DNA of 64,000 bases from Brachypterus glaber (taxonomy: Eukaryota > Arthropoda > Insecta > Coleoptera > Kateretidae): NCBI GenBank assembly GCA_958510825.1, contig OY294049.1, positions 20,329,536 through 20,393,535 of the forward strand, in the 5' to 3' direction. Positions within the stretch are counted from its first letter, which is position 1, and each line of letters starts with the position of its first letter. Shown piece after piece: positions 21,990 through 31,542 of the stretch. The translations under genes were made by a program, and so were the position numbers. A model generated the notes under the pieces. It was not told the origin of the DNA. It did no database searches and was given only the letters and a program-made list of their open reading frames with translations.

Positions 21990-24032
21990 TGTACCGTAAT
22001 TAATACGTTCACTGCCAACGGCTAGTTTTGACAGCGGAGCAATGGGTATGGGCAAGGGAAAAATAGAAAGAATTGATTAATGTTGTTAGGGGCGCCAGTT
22101 ACTTTAGCTTTTACTCTTTTAGGTAAGTAACAACCTAGTGTAAATACTTAAGCTTTTCAGTTTGAGAAAATATAACCCTTAAATAAAATAAGATAATTCA
22201 TTTGAGAAATTTATTATAAATAAACTTAATGAAAGCACATCAAGTAATGTATTAATATATATAAAAAATATGTGTAATTATATTAAGATATAATTAAAGA
22301 AATCTTAATAAAAATTACTAAATTCAGAAATCATTCGACTTAAATGTATAAAGAAAACATGAAGTTCAGCAAGCACCAAGAAATGTATGTAAACAGCAAT
22401 CATTTCTTGCAGTGTATAAAAGTCATGCTTAAATTAGAAATCATTTAATCAAAAGTATGATATTTAATAATTAATAAATGAGATTAAATGTTTTTAAAAA
22501 AATAAGTACCTAAAAATGAACAAAAGCCAGAAGAGCATATAGTATTAAACAATACTATATCAGATCTGATAAAGTTTACAGTTATAAGAATATTGAAATA
22601 AAAGAATTTTAAATATGAAATATTGCTTTCAAAAGTTTTTAGAATGAGTACTTAGCTGGTTTCTGCAAAATCCATGAGGTATGAATTCCATCGTCTCCAT
22701 CTGTACAAGTCTCCCCTATGCTGATGAATTCATTTCTCAAATGAAAGGAAAAAAATATAGGCTGTCCCATCTACTTTGGAAAAATCATCTTCCAGGATAA
22801 AATGTATTATTGAAAATGTTGTCCGGGATAAAATATACTTTTGAAAATTATGTCCAATGTAAAATTGTCTGCTAGACGGTCATATAGAATTTATCTATGC
22901 CGAAAAATACAGAACCATGTTCCAACAGAACATCACTCCATGCGGAGAACTTGTATATCAAATATACCAAAATAAACTTCAACTTAAATTAATGTAATTC
23001 CATATTAATGGTATAGAAATAGTAATTAATGGTCTAGTAATGTAGTAATAATGGTGCTTAATGGTGCTTAATAGTGATGTCATACTAAGTCTTCGATGTC
23101 CATCGAAACGTTATAAATGCGTTATTGTAGAAAATAACAGTTACAGTATCTTCCGCATTGTTTAAATATTCATTTTCACTAACTTTAAATAAAAATACAT
23201 GAAGGATTACTTCGATGATTACAGAAAATAAACACTCGTCAATATAACATCACCATTTTGTATCAAGGTTGCTTCAAGAAGAACGAAAATCGACCTTCTT
23301 GACCGGTATGAACCCTTCAGGTAAATAAAATCCTATTTCTGAACTATTAGCGACATCTATGCAAGTCATTATCAATTACAGTTTTACCGTATAGGATTCC
23401 TAATAAAGGTAACGGAAACTACACCAAAAATAATAACTAAAAAGAATATTTCCTAATAAATCCGTATTAGTGATATCTAACCTCAAAATATTACTCTAAG
23501 AAACAAATATAAACAATACTTATTGTTTATCAGCAAAACTAATAAAAATACGAACAGAATACTAAGTGCCCTGTGAACTAAGTATAAACAAAATACTGAA
23601 TCTAAGTGAGCAGTTCCAGCAAACTATTTTCAACAAATTCTAGATTATCCCGAAGGAATAAGCATACGAAACTTTCCAGGAGAGACAAGCTACAGATGAA
23701 AGCCAGTGAAATCCAACCCTCAATAGACTCTGAAACATATAAAAACCAGGTAAGTCCATAGACAAATGCATTATAGAGAAATAAGTCATATGATTCTTTA
23801 TTATTAAAAATCATATTCTAATTATGTTTTCTTTGTTATTTTCAGGTAGAACTATGAAATAGAGACTTATATGGTTAGAATTCAGTTCCTGCTACAAAAT
23901 AGTCCCAGATACAAAATAGTTCTGTACGTACGTAACTATTTATATACAAAATAAACACAAATTATAACGTAAGTAAACGAATAGTTTAATTAACCCTTGC
24001 TATATTACAAAGTGACGATTTATATCGTTACA
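21990..24032 (-). repeat. 3' LTR of the gypsy element
   Basis: 2043 bp, read on the minus strand TGTAACGATATAAATCG to ATTAATTACGGTACA, so TG…CA. It is practically identical to 29172-31216. A 70-codon frame (23602-23814) is present in both LTRs only because they are duplicates. Confidence 0.95.
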
Positions 24033-24558
24033 CATGCTCCCTCCAAAAATAATAAAAATATTTAATATACAAAAAATATTTTTATACCAAACTCTATAAC
24101 TATTTAACTTAAATAGCTAAAATATATACTATATTTTATTTAATAAATCAACAAAAAATACAATACTTTATGTAAATCATTTGAAATACTACTTGATAAA
24201 TAACAATAGCTAAGCTTGATAACTACGTGTATCATTCGCCTACTCTTATGTAGAACATAATTTTGGGACTTTATCGGTGTGTGTCATAAACAGGTAATTG
24301 TCATAATCAGGTAATTGTCATAATCAGGTAATTGTCATAATTAATTTTGTTTTTCTTTTTAGCTAAGTTTTATCAAGATAAAAAAATAGAAATAAGACTT
24401 GACTGTGTGCACCAGAATTCTCTTCTACAAAAAATATATTTATATATTTTTTTACTATATACAAAAGTTTTGGGTACCCTTTAAATATTTTCAATACATT
24501 GATATTTTTTAAATATCATTCTGAATGATACTAAGAATATATTCTTATTTAATAAAAT
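24033..24558 (-). other. gypsy 3' untranslated region with polypurine tract
   Basis: Non-coding, between the Pol stop and the 3' LTR. The polypurine tract, on the minus strand TTTTTGGAGGGAG, abuts the LTR at 24033-24052. The 17-bp motif AATCAGGTAATTGTCAT is repeated about three times at 24285-24342. There is no env frame. Confidence 0.8.
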
Positions 24559-27500
24559 CTAGCCAACTGAAATGTCACTATTCGATCCAAAATATTTCTT
24601 TAGATCTTTAACATGCCAGTCGCCTTTATGACCATCTGCATTTTCCAAAATATACACTAACTTTGACTTTTTCGCAACAACTTTGCAAAGTATGTACTTT
24701 GGAGCAAGTTTTGCAGCAAAACTTTTACTAGCATCTGAGAGTACTTTGTTTCGTCTCCAAACTTTTTCACCTATCTCAAAATTTACTTCACGCTTGCGCA
24801 AATCATAAGTACGCTTATTACGTTCATAAGCTTCATGTAAATATTTCTTTACATCAACAAAAATCTCTTTAAGATTTCCCAAGTCTTGGCTATACGAGTC
24901 TCTGTCACAAGGTTCTAATTTAACACCATCAGTTGATGTCATTTTGCCATAATAAGTTCCTGTGATAGGTACATTCCTCCCAAAATTAAGAAATGCCGGC
25001 GTATACCCCGTAACTTCATTTACAGACGTTCGTAAAGCTAGACCTATTTTTGCTAAATTTTTACACCATTCTTTTTGATTATCTTTTATATATGATCTTA
25101 TAGCAGTAGAAATTGTGCGATGTTGCCTTTCCGTCGGATTATTTTGACTATGGTAAAGTGCATTAAACCAAATTTTCTGTACATTATATTCATCTGCTAA
25201 TTTTTTAAAAACTTTACCAGCAAATTGTTTTCCATTATCGACAATTAAAAATTGACAAACTCCGTAAACTAAAAAAACTTCATTCTCAATGAATTTACAT
25301 ATTGCATTTGCAGTAGCTTCCCTTAAAGGATGTAATAATGTATACTTTGTAAACCAGTCTGACACAACTAAAAGATAACAAAAACCTTTAGAACTTCTGG
25401 GAAACGGTCCCTGCAAATCACATGAAATAACTTGCCACGGATAATTTACTTCTTTTTCACGACCCATCAATCCAAAACGTGCAGAATTACTAACTTTTTG
25501 TGATTGACAAATATTACAACATCTTACATACTTTAAAATATCTTTACGCATTTTTGGCCAAAAATATGTTTCTGAAATTCTATGAAAAGTTTTAAAAAAT
25601 CCCATATGAGAAGCTAATACATCGTCATGACATTCTTTTAGTACTTGTTTACGACATTTTTGAGGCACTAACAATTTCCACTCTATAATATTACTTTTTA
25701 CTTTTGTCTTGGTCGGTATGAACTTATAAATATTATCATCAATAACTTTAAATTGCGGATATGAATCTGGACTCTTAACAATTTTTTCCCTCAACTGAAT
25801 ATAATATTTATCACTATTATAATCATTTTCATTAAAATTAATTAAATTTACATCTGGAAAAATTGATTTTTCTGGTTCTATTCTATCAAAAGCTCTGGAT
25901 AACCCATCAGCTACTACATTTAATTTACCTCTACGATATACAATATCCATATCATATTGCTGTAATTTTAATGACCATCTAGCCAAGCGACCAGAGGGAT
26001 CTTTCATATTACTCAAATATTTTAATGAAGAATGATCTGTAATTACTGTGAATTTAACACCTTCAATATATGGTCTAAACCTATCTATAGCAAACAAAAC
26101 AGCTAAACATTCCTTTTCACCTACAGAATATTTTATTTCACTACGTGTTAAAGCTCTACTAGCATAAGCTATTACTTTTTCTTGACCATCTTGCGTTTGT
26201 GTTAATATGGAACCGAGGCCAACTAAAGAAGCATCACATTGTATAACAAATGGTAAAGAAAAATTGGGACTTGCTAAAGCTGGAGCATTTATTAAAGATT
26301 CCTTCAACAATAAAAAAGCTTTTTCTGCATCAGTATACCAACTAATGGCTTGTTTTTTACCTTTGCCCTTTAAAAGTGAATTTAATGGACTAACAATTGT
26401 TGAAAAATTCCTAACAAATCTACGATACCACGAAGCTACACCTAAAAATCGTTTTATCTCTGTACTATTTGTTGGTCTAGGATAGTTTATTATTGCTTCT
26501 ACTTTTTGCGGATCGGTTCTTAAACCAAAATTATCAATTACAAAACCTAAATACTTAAGTGATTTTCTAAAAAAATTACTTTTTTCAAAATTTATTGTAA
26601 GATTAGCAGATTTTAATTTTTCATGTACTATTTGAAGTAATTTAATATGTTCCTCAAAAGTTTTTGATACTATTATAATGTCGTCAATATAAACAAATAT
26701 ATTTGGATAAAAGGAGAAAGGAAAAAGTTTATCCATTAATCTTTGCTGACTTTGTGTTCCATTTTTGAGTCCATAACACATTACATTAAATTCAAATAGT
26801 CCCCTACCAGGTACGGAAAATGCAGTTTTTTCTTTAGCAGTTTTTGTAAGTGGAATCTGCCAAAAAGCATTTTTTAAATCTATACTTGATATATATTTTG
26901 CATCGCCTAATAAACTTAAAATGGAGTCTATCCTTGGTAAAGGATGTGAATCACCTTTTGTAATAGAATTTAATTTACGTCCATCAAAACAAAAACGGTA
27001 TGTACCATTAGCTTTTTTTACTAATAAAACTGGTGAATTAAAATCAGAATAAGATGGTGAAACTATATCATCTTTTAACATTTTATCTAACTCTTTATGT
27101 AAAATTTCTATTAAATAAGGTGACAAAGGATATTGACGCATTTTAAAAGGTTTATTATTTCCTGTATCTATATCATGTTCTATTAAATTTGTTCTACCTA
27201 TTTTTTCGCTATATAATTCTTTAAATAAACTAACAAATTTATCTGCTATCTTTTTCTGTTCGTCTGTCAAGTCACATAAGCCTACTGAATTATCTTTATT
27301 TATATCCTGACTATCACTGTTATTACTGATCACATTCAAATTATTAATTTTATTATTCCAAGATTCATCAGAAAAATCCAGAGTCATAGAAAACAATTGT
27401 AAAAAATTCACACCAAAAATAAAATTTGTTTCCAAAGAAGGAACAACCAAGACTTGTAAAATCTTAACTTCATTATCTACTTTAATAGGTAAATAAACAA

Positions 27501-27957
27501 CACCAGTTACTAACTGTTTAGATTTATCAGCTGTAGTAACATGCGGTATAAGACATTTATCAATTTTTAAATTAAATTTTTCTAAAATTTTAATCGCGTG
27601 ACCACCAGCCACTGAACAATTTGCACCTGTATCAATCAAAGCTGTTATATTTTTATCAAAAATATTTACTTTAATATATGGACGGTTATCTCTAGGTAAT
27701 TTAATAAAAGAACTTTTATTAATTACAGACAAACTATACGGTTTATAAAAATTTTTAACTTTATCCAACCAATCTTTCCATTCATTCAAATAAAAGCGTT
27801 TATTTGTTTCTGTTATACTTGATTTTTGTAAAGAATTGATATTATTTTTATTATAATAAATGTTTTTACAAAAAGTAGTTTTGTTATCCTTTTTTACCTG
27901 ACTGTCATTATTATTTTTAGCCTTTTTATTAAGTGAATGCCGACTAAAATCATCCAC
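24559..27957 (-). CDS. pol: gypsy Pol: protease, reverse transcriptase, RNase H, integrase
   Basis: 1132 uninterrupted residues from the first Met, in normal gypsy order. The aspartic protease has DTG at 109-111. RT has FDGRKLN near 324-330, SIDLKNAFWQ near 358 and YIDD at 423-426. RNase H has D575 (CDAS), E616 and D641 (TDH). Integrase has a zinc finger with H777, H784, C814 and C817 (approximate), and the catalytic triad D847, D907 and E943, exactly D,D35E, then a C-terminal region with APKY near 1085-1090. All key residues are present, so the enzyme set looks functional. The frame is open upstream to 28209, and the Met is probably not the real start, since Pol is expected as a Gag-Pol fusion by frameshift. 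Confidence 0.95.
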   Translation of the reverse strand: MDDFSRHSLNKKAKNNNDSQVKKDNKTTFCKNIYYNKNNINSLQKSSITETNKRFYLNEWKDWLDKVKNFYKPYSLSVINKSSFIKLPRDNRPYIKVNIFDKNITALIDTGANCSVAGGHAIKILEKFNLKIDKCLIPHVTTADKSKQLVTGVVYLPIKVDNEVKILQVLVVPSLETNFIFGVNFLQLFSMTLDFSDESWNNKINNLNVISNNSDSQDINKDNSVGLCDLTDEQKKIADKFVSLFKELYSEKIGRTNLIEHDIDTGNNKPFKMRQYPLSPYLIEILHKELDKMLKDDIVSPSYSDFNSPVLLVKKANGTYRFCFDGRKLNSITKGDSHPLPRIDSILSLLGDAKYISSIDLKNAFWQIPLTKTAKEKTAFSVPGRGLFEFNVMCYGLKNGTQSQQRLMDKLFPFSFYPNIFVYIDDIIIVSKTFEEHIKLLQIVHEKLKSANLTINFEKSNFFRKSLKYLGFVIDNFGLRTDPQKVEAIINYPRPTNSTEIKRFLGVASWYRRFVRNFSTIVSPLNSLLKGKGKKQAISWYTDAEKAFLLLKESLINAPALASPNFSLPFVIQCDASLVGLGSILTQTQDGQEKVIAYASRALTRSEIKYSVGEKECLAVLFAIDRFRPYIEGVKFTVITDHSSLKYLSNMKDPSGRLARWSLKLQQYDMDIVYRRGKLNVVADGLSRAFDRIEPEKSIFPDVNLINFNENDYNSDKYYIQLREKIVKSPDSYPQFKVIDDNIYKFIPTKTKVKSNIIEWKLLVPQKCRKQVLKECHDDVLASHMGFFKTFHRISETYFWPKMRKDILKYVRCCNICQSQKVSNSARFGLMGREKEVNYPWQVISCDLQGPFPRSSKGFCYLLVVSDWFTKYTLLHPLREATANAICKFIENEVFLVYGVCQFLIVDNGKQFAGKVFKKLADEYNVQKIWFNALYHSQNNPTERQHRTISTAIRSYIKDNQKEWCKNLAKIGLALRTSVNEVTGYTPAFLNFGRNVPITGTYYGKMTSTDGVKLEPCDRDSYSQDLGNLKEIFVDVKKYLHEAYERNKRTYDLRKREVNFEIGEKVWRRNKVLSDASKSFAAKLAPKYILCKVVAKKSKLVYILENADGHKGDWHVKDLKKYFGSNSDISVG

Positions 27958-28209
27958 TTTCCTATTTAGTTTTTTTGTACAGGAAGGGCAATTTTTAAAA
28001 ACTACATCTTTATATCCACATTTATAACAAAACTTTGTTCTTTTAGCTAAACATTTGCTAAAAATATGATTTGGTTGGTTACAGTTATAACAAATTACTT
28101 GTCTAATTTTATTATTACTACTATTCTGTGTATTATTAAAGCTTTGATTGGTACTATGACTAATTTGAGAAACTTGACTACTATTACATATTAACTTAGG
28201 ACATTTACT
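27958..28209 (-). CDS. gypsy nucleocapsid zinc knuckles, in the Pol frame
   Basis: The Pol frame continues upstream of its first Met and encodes a retroviral-type zinc knuckle CYNCNQPNHIFSKC (CX2CX4HX4C) followed by CYKCG and CPSC, a second, irregular knuckle. Nucleocapsid normally belongs to Gag, so the gag frame is left (by -1 relative shift) before the knuckles. The two frames overlap only at 28191-28209. Either frameshifting happens here or a one-base indel separated the knuckles from gag. Confidence 0.8.
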
Positions 28210-29237
28210 TTATTAACTGCTTTATTTTTTGCCACACTTTTACCTGCTATGCTCTTTTGTTTTAATTGATAAGCTTCATCTATTCTTTTACAACTGTCTC
28301 TTAAATCTTCTAAATCATTTATTTCTATAAGTGATAATGGAGTAAAATAATGTGGTAATATTCTTTCTCTAATCGTCTTAAGTCTAGTATATAAACTTTC
28401 AGCATGAATTAAACGTTTAAACAAGGTTTCCATAGCACCTATAAAAATTGCGATAGATTCATCGGGATTTTGATATCTAGAACGGATATCATCCCATGTT
28501 CTATCATCTATGTTAGCTGGAAGAAAATCTTTTTTTAATGCTTGAATTATTTGAGACCACGAATTTAAATTATTTTTAATTGAGAGAAACCATGACAATG
28601 CTGGTTCTTTGAATAAGTCATATGCAGATTTAAATAACATTTCGTCTGTAACATTTCTACTTATTTTCATATATTCAACTTGCTCAATAAAATTTAAAAC
28701 ATTAGACTTTCCATCAAAATTAATATTCCATTTATAAACTGGTACTGATTTTAAATAATCATTATCTTTTTTACTAGAAACATTAGGACTAAACTGTGTA
28801 CTATTATGTAATGAAATATTATTATTTACTTGAGTAAGATCTGAATTTTTACCAGATTTTTCATAAAGATCTAAAATATCTGCTTCTATTTCTAAACAAG
28901 TTGCTTTTGTTATTTCTAAAAATTGAATACGTCTAACTTTATTTTCTTCTACTTCAGGAAAACGTTGCAGACGATTTGTTACATGTACTAAATAAGTTTT
29001 TAATTTTCTTAAATCAGCTAAACTATAATCACCATGATATTCTACAATTTCTGAAGATATACTATCTAAAATTCTATTAATATTTTCCACTTCACTGTTA
29101 AAATTAAAAGTCGGATCTACATATTTTACTTTAGGATCTTCCCTATGCCCCACGTTGGGCGCCAATATTAGTGTACCGTAATTAATACGTTCACTGCCAA
29201 CGGCTAGTTTTGACAGCGGAGCAATGGGTATGGGCAA
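28191..29237 (-). CDS. gag: gypsy Gag, with start codon in the 5' LTR
   Basis: 348 residues. The middle and C-terminal part (about 170-275: PVYKWNINFDGK, LSWFLSIKNNLNSW, DDRTWDDIRSRYQNPDES) is typical of the gypsy capsid region (Retrotrans_gag-like), which forms the particle shell. The first Met lies 66 nt inside the LTR and the frame reads through the LTR edge (29172) and the primer-binding site, which encodes LAPNVG. The next Met is at about residue 190, too late for a full capsid, so the LTR start, or an unusual start, seems required. It ends at 28191, ahead of the zinc knuckles, which are in the -1 frame. Confidence 0.85.
   Translation of the reverse strand: MPIPIAPLSKLAVGSERINYGTLILAPNVGHREDPKVKYVDPTFNFNSEVENINRILDSISSEIVEYHGDYSLADLRKLKTYLVHVTNRLQRFPEVEENKVRRIQFLEITKATCLEIEADILDLYEKSGKNSDLTQVNNNISLHNSTQFSPNVSSKKDNDYLKSVPVYKWNINFDGKSNVLNFIEQVEYMKISRNVTDEMLFKSAYDLFKEPALSWFLSIKNNLNSWSQIIQALKKDFLPANIDDRTWDDIRSRYQNPDESIAIFIGAMETLFKRLIHAESLYTRLKTIRERILPHYFTPLSLIEINDLEDLRDSCKRIDEAYQLKQKSIAGKSVAKNKAVNKVNVLS
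29147..29164 (-). promoter_or_regulatory. Primer-binding site for tRNA-Lys(CUU)
   Basis: On the minus strand TGGCGCCCAACGTGGGGC, separated from the LTR by TAATAT(T)-like bases. It is complementary to the 3' end of animal tRNA-Lys(CUU), CCCCACGTTGGGCG plus CCA, as I remember the Drosophila tRNA. It is the start point of minus-strand cDNA. Confidence 0.85.
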
Positions 29238-31216
29238 GGGAAAAATAGAAAGAATTGATTAATGTTGTTAGGGGCGCCAGTTACTTTAGCTTTTACTCTT
29301 TTAGGTAAGTAACAACCTAGTGTAAATACTTAAGCTTTTCAGTTTGAGAAAATATAACCCTTAAATAAAATAAGATAATTCATTTGAGAAATTTATTATA
29401 AATAAACTTAATGAAAGCACATCAAGTAATGTATTAATATATATAAAAAATATGTGTAATTATATTAAGATATAATTAAAGAAATCTTAATAAAAATTAC
29501 TAAATTCAGAAATCATTCGACTTAAATGTATAAAGAAAACATGAAGTTCAGCAAGCACCAAGAAATGTATGTAAACAGCAATCATTTCTTGCAGTGTATA
29601 AAAGTCATGCTTAAATTAGAAATCATTTAATCAAAAGTATGATATTTAATAATTAATAAATGAGATTAAATGTTTTTAAAAAAATAAGTACCTAAAAATG
29701 AACAAAAGCCAGAAGAGCATATAGTATTAAACAATACTATATCAGATCTGATAAAGTTTACAGTTATAAGAATATTGAAATAAAAGAATTTTAAATATGA
29801 AATATTGCTTTCAAAAGTTTTTAGAATGAGTACTTAGCTGGTTTCTGCAAAATCCATGAGGTATGAATTCCATCGTCTCCATCTGTACAAGTCTCCCCTA
29901 TGCTGATGAATTCATTTCTCAAATGAAAGGAAAAAAATATAGGCTGTCCCATCTACTTTGGAAAAATCATCTTCCAGGATAAAATGTATTATTGAAAATG
30001 TTGTCCGGGATAAAATATACTTTTGAAAATTATGTCCAATGTAAAATTGTCTGCTAGACGGTCATATAGAATTTATCTATGCCGAAAAATACAGAACCAT
30101 GTTCCAACAGAACATCACTCCATGCGGAGAACTTGTATATCAAATATACCAAAATAAACTTCAACTTAAATTAATGTAATTCCATATTAATGGTATAGAA
30201 ATAGTAATTAATGGTCTAGTAATGTAGTAATAATGGTGCTTAATGGTGCTTAATAGTGATGTCATACTAAGTCTTCGATGTCCATCGAAACGTTATAAAT
30301 GCGTTATTGTAGAAAATAACAGTTACAATATCTTCCGCATTGTTTAAATATTCATTTTCACTAACTTTAAATAAAAATACATGAAGGATTACTTCGATGA
30401 TTACAGAAAATAAACACTCGTCAATATAACATCACCATTTTGTATCAAGGTTGCTTCAAGAAGAACGAAAATCGACCTTCTTGACCGGTATGAACCCTTC
30501 AGGTAAATAAAATCCTATTTCTGAACTATTAGCGACATCTATGCAAGTCATTATCAACTACAGTTTTACCGTATAGGATTCCTAATAAAGGTAACGGAAA
30601 CTACACCAAAAATAATAACTAAAAAGAATATTTCCTAATAAATCCGTATTAGTGATATCTAACCTCAAAATATTACTCTAAGAAACAAATATAAACAATA
30701 CTTATTGTTTATCAGCAAAACTAATAAAAATACGAACAGAATACTAAGTGCCCTGTGAACTAAGTATAAACAAAATACTGAATCTAAGTGAGCAGTTCCA
30801 GCAAACTATTTTCAACAAATTCTAGATTATCCCGAAGGAATAAGCATACGAAACTTTCCAGGAGAGACAAGCTACAGATGAAAGCCAGTGAAATCCAACC
30901 CTCAATAGACTCTGAAACATATAAAAACCAGGTAAGTCCATAGACAAATGCATTATAGAGAAATAAGTCATATGATTCTTTATTATTAAAAATCATATTC
31001 TAATTATGTTTGCTTTATGTTATTTTCAGGTAGAACTATGAAATAGAGACTTATATGGTTAGAATTCAGTTCCTGCTACAAAATAGTCCCAGATACAAAA
31101 TAGTTCTGTACGTACGTAACTATTTATATACAAAATAAACACAAATTATAACGTAAGTAAACGAATAGTTTAATTAACCCTTGCTATATTACAAAGTGAC
31201 GATTTATATCGTTACA
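29172..31216 (-). repeat. 5' LTR of the gypsy element
   Basis: 2045 bp, carrying the element's promoter and, near its 3' edge (29237), the gag start codon. Almost identical to 21990-24032. Differences I saw: 30329 A against G, 30557 C against T, and TGCTTTATG against TTCTTTG near 31010. Confidence 0.95.
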
Positions 31217-31259
31217 ATGCAAAAAGGTTTAGTATTTACTACTATAACTAATTCTCAGT

Positions 31260-31353
31260 TAACCGCGAAAACCTAAATTTGGTATCCATAATCTCAAAAA
31301 CTATATTCAGAACTGTTACTGAACTGAACAATTTTGTATATTGGAAACCCCTC
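31260..31353. other. Flank between the gypsy-bearing element and BEL; repeat shared with 56316
   Basis: The end of this stretch (CTGAACAATTTTGTATATTGG, AAACCCCTC) continues beyond BEL as GCAACTATAG at 37236. The joined sequence resembles 56316-56360 (CTGAATAATTTTGTATATTTGG, AACCCCGCGCAA), so BEL inserted into an older dispersed repeat. Confidence 0.5.
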
Positions 31354-31496
31354 TGTTGGAAATGGGTTCAATTGTTAAAATTGTTATTATTGGTTGTTAA
31401 GAGATTTTGTCAATAGAATTATAAAAAGTCAAAATAGTCAAAGTTTATTTTAATAGATTTCTTGTAATTGTGTAACAGCACTAAAAAGAAATAACA
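31354..31496 (+). repeat. BEL 5' LTR
   Basis: 143 bp, very short for BEL/Pao. It is followed by TTTTTGGTCCTTACGAGACGG, where TGG at 31500 is a plausible start of the primer-binding site. I could not assign the tRNA. Confidence 0.9.
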
Positions 31497-31542
31497 TTTT
31501 TGGTCCTTACGAGACGGTTACAGTCCGCAGAGCATATAGTAC

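Larger units (their letters stand above)
21990..31216 (-). mobile_element. Ty3/gypsy LTR retrotransposon with 2-kb LTRs
   Basis: A complete element on the minus strand: LTRs at 21990-24032 and 29172-31216, a 4-bp target duplication ATGC (21986-21989 and 31217-31220), a tRNA-Lys primer site beside the 5' LTR, a gag frame, a nucleocapsid-plus-pol frame, and a purine-rich tract (GGAGGGAGCATG) just before the 3' LTR. No envelope frame exists between pol and the 3' LTR. The two LTRs differ at only a handful of places (for example 23147 against 30329, and a 2-bp indel near 23830/31013), so insertion was recent. Very long LTRs recall Woot of Tribolium. That comparison is from memory. Confidence 0.95.
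20108..31259. mobile_element. TIR DNA element interrupted by a gypsy retrotransposon
   Basis: The left end CACTGAAACTTCGTTACCG continues GTAATACTAAACGTTTTTGC and TATATGGAAC. The inverted counterpart is split. GGCTTCCATATATGC lies at 21975-21989, directly before the gypsy LTR, and ATGCAAAAAGGTTTAGTATT continues at 31217 to about 31259. Without the gypsy insertion the element is about 1.9 kb. It holds a hairpin (20185-20262: TTGTTACAGTTGCC / CATTACTGTAACAACCAGTG), a possible two-exon ORF (20470-21220), a nested MITE (21450-21829) and GC-rich stretches near both ends (GGCCGAAAGATAATGCCGG; GGCCAGTACCGGCCCGG). A shorter relative is at 42249-43512. Confidence 0.6.

Noticed and set aside
23602..23814. 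A 70-codon minus-strand frame, repeated at 30784-30996
   Set aside because: It exists twice only because both LTRs are the same sequence; no motif and no evidence of use.
24033..24558. An env gene in the gypsy element
   Set aside because: Only about 530 non-coding bases separate pol from the 3' LTR.
26207..26485. A 92-codon plus-strand frame inside gypsy pol
   Set aside because: It is the antisense shadow of the reverse transcriptase frame.
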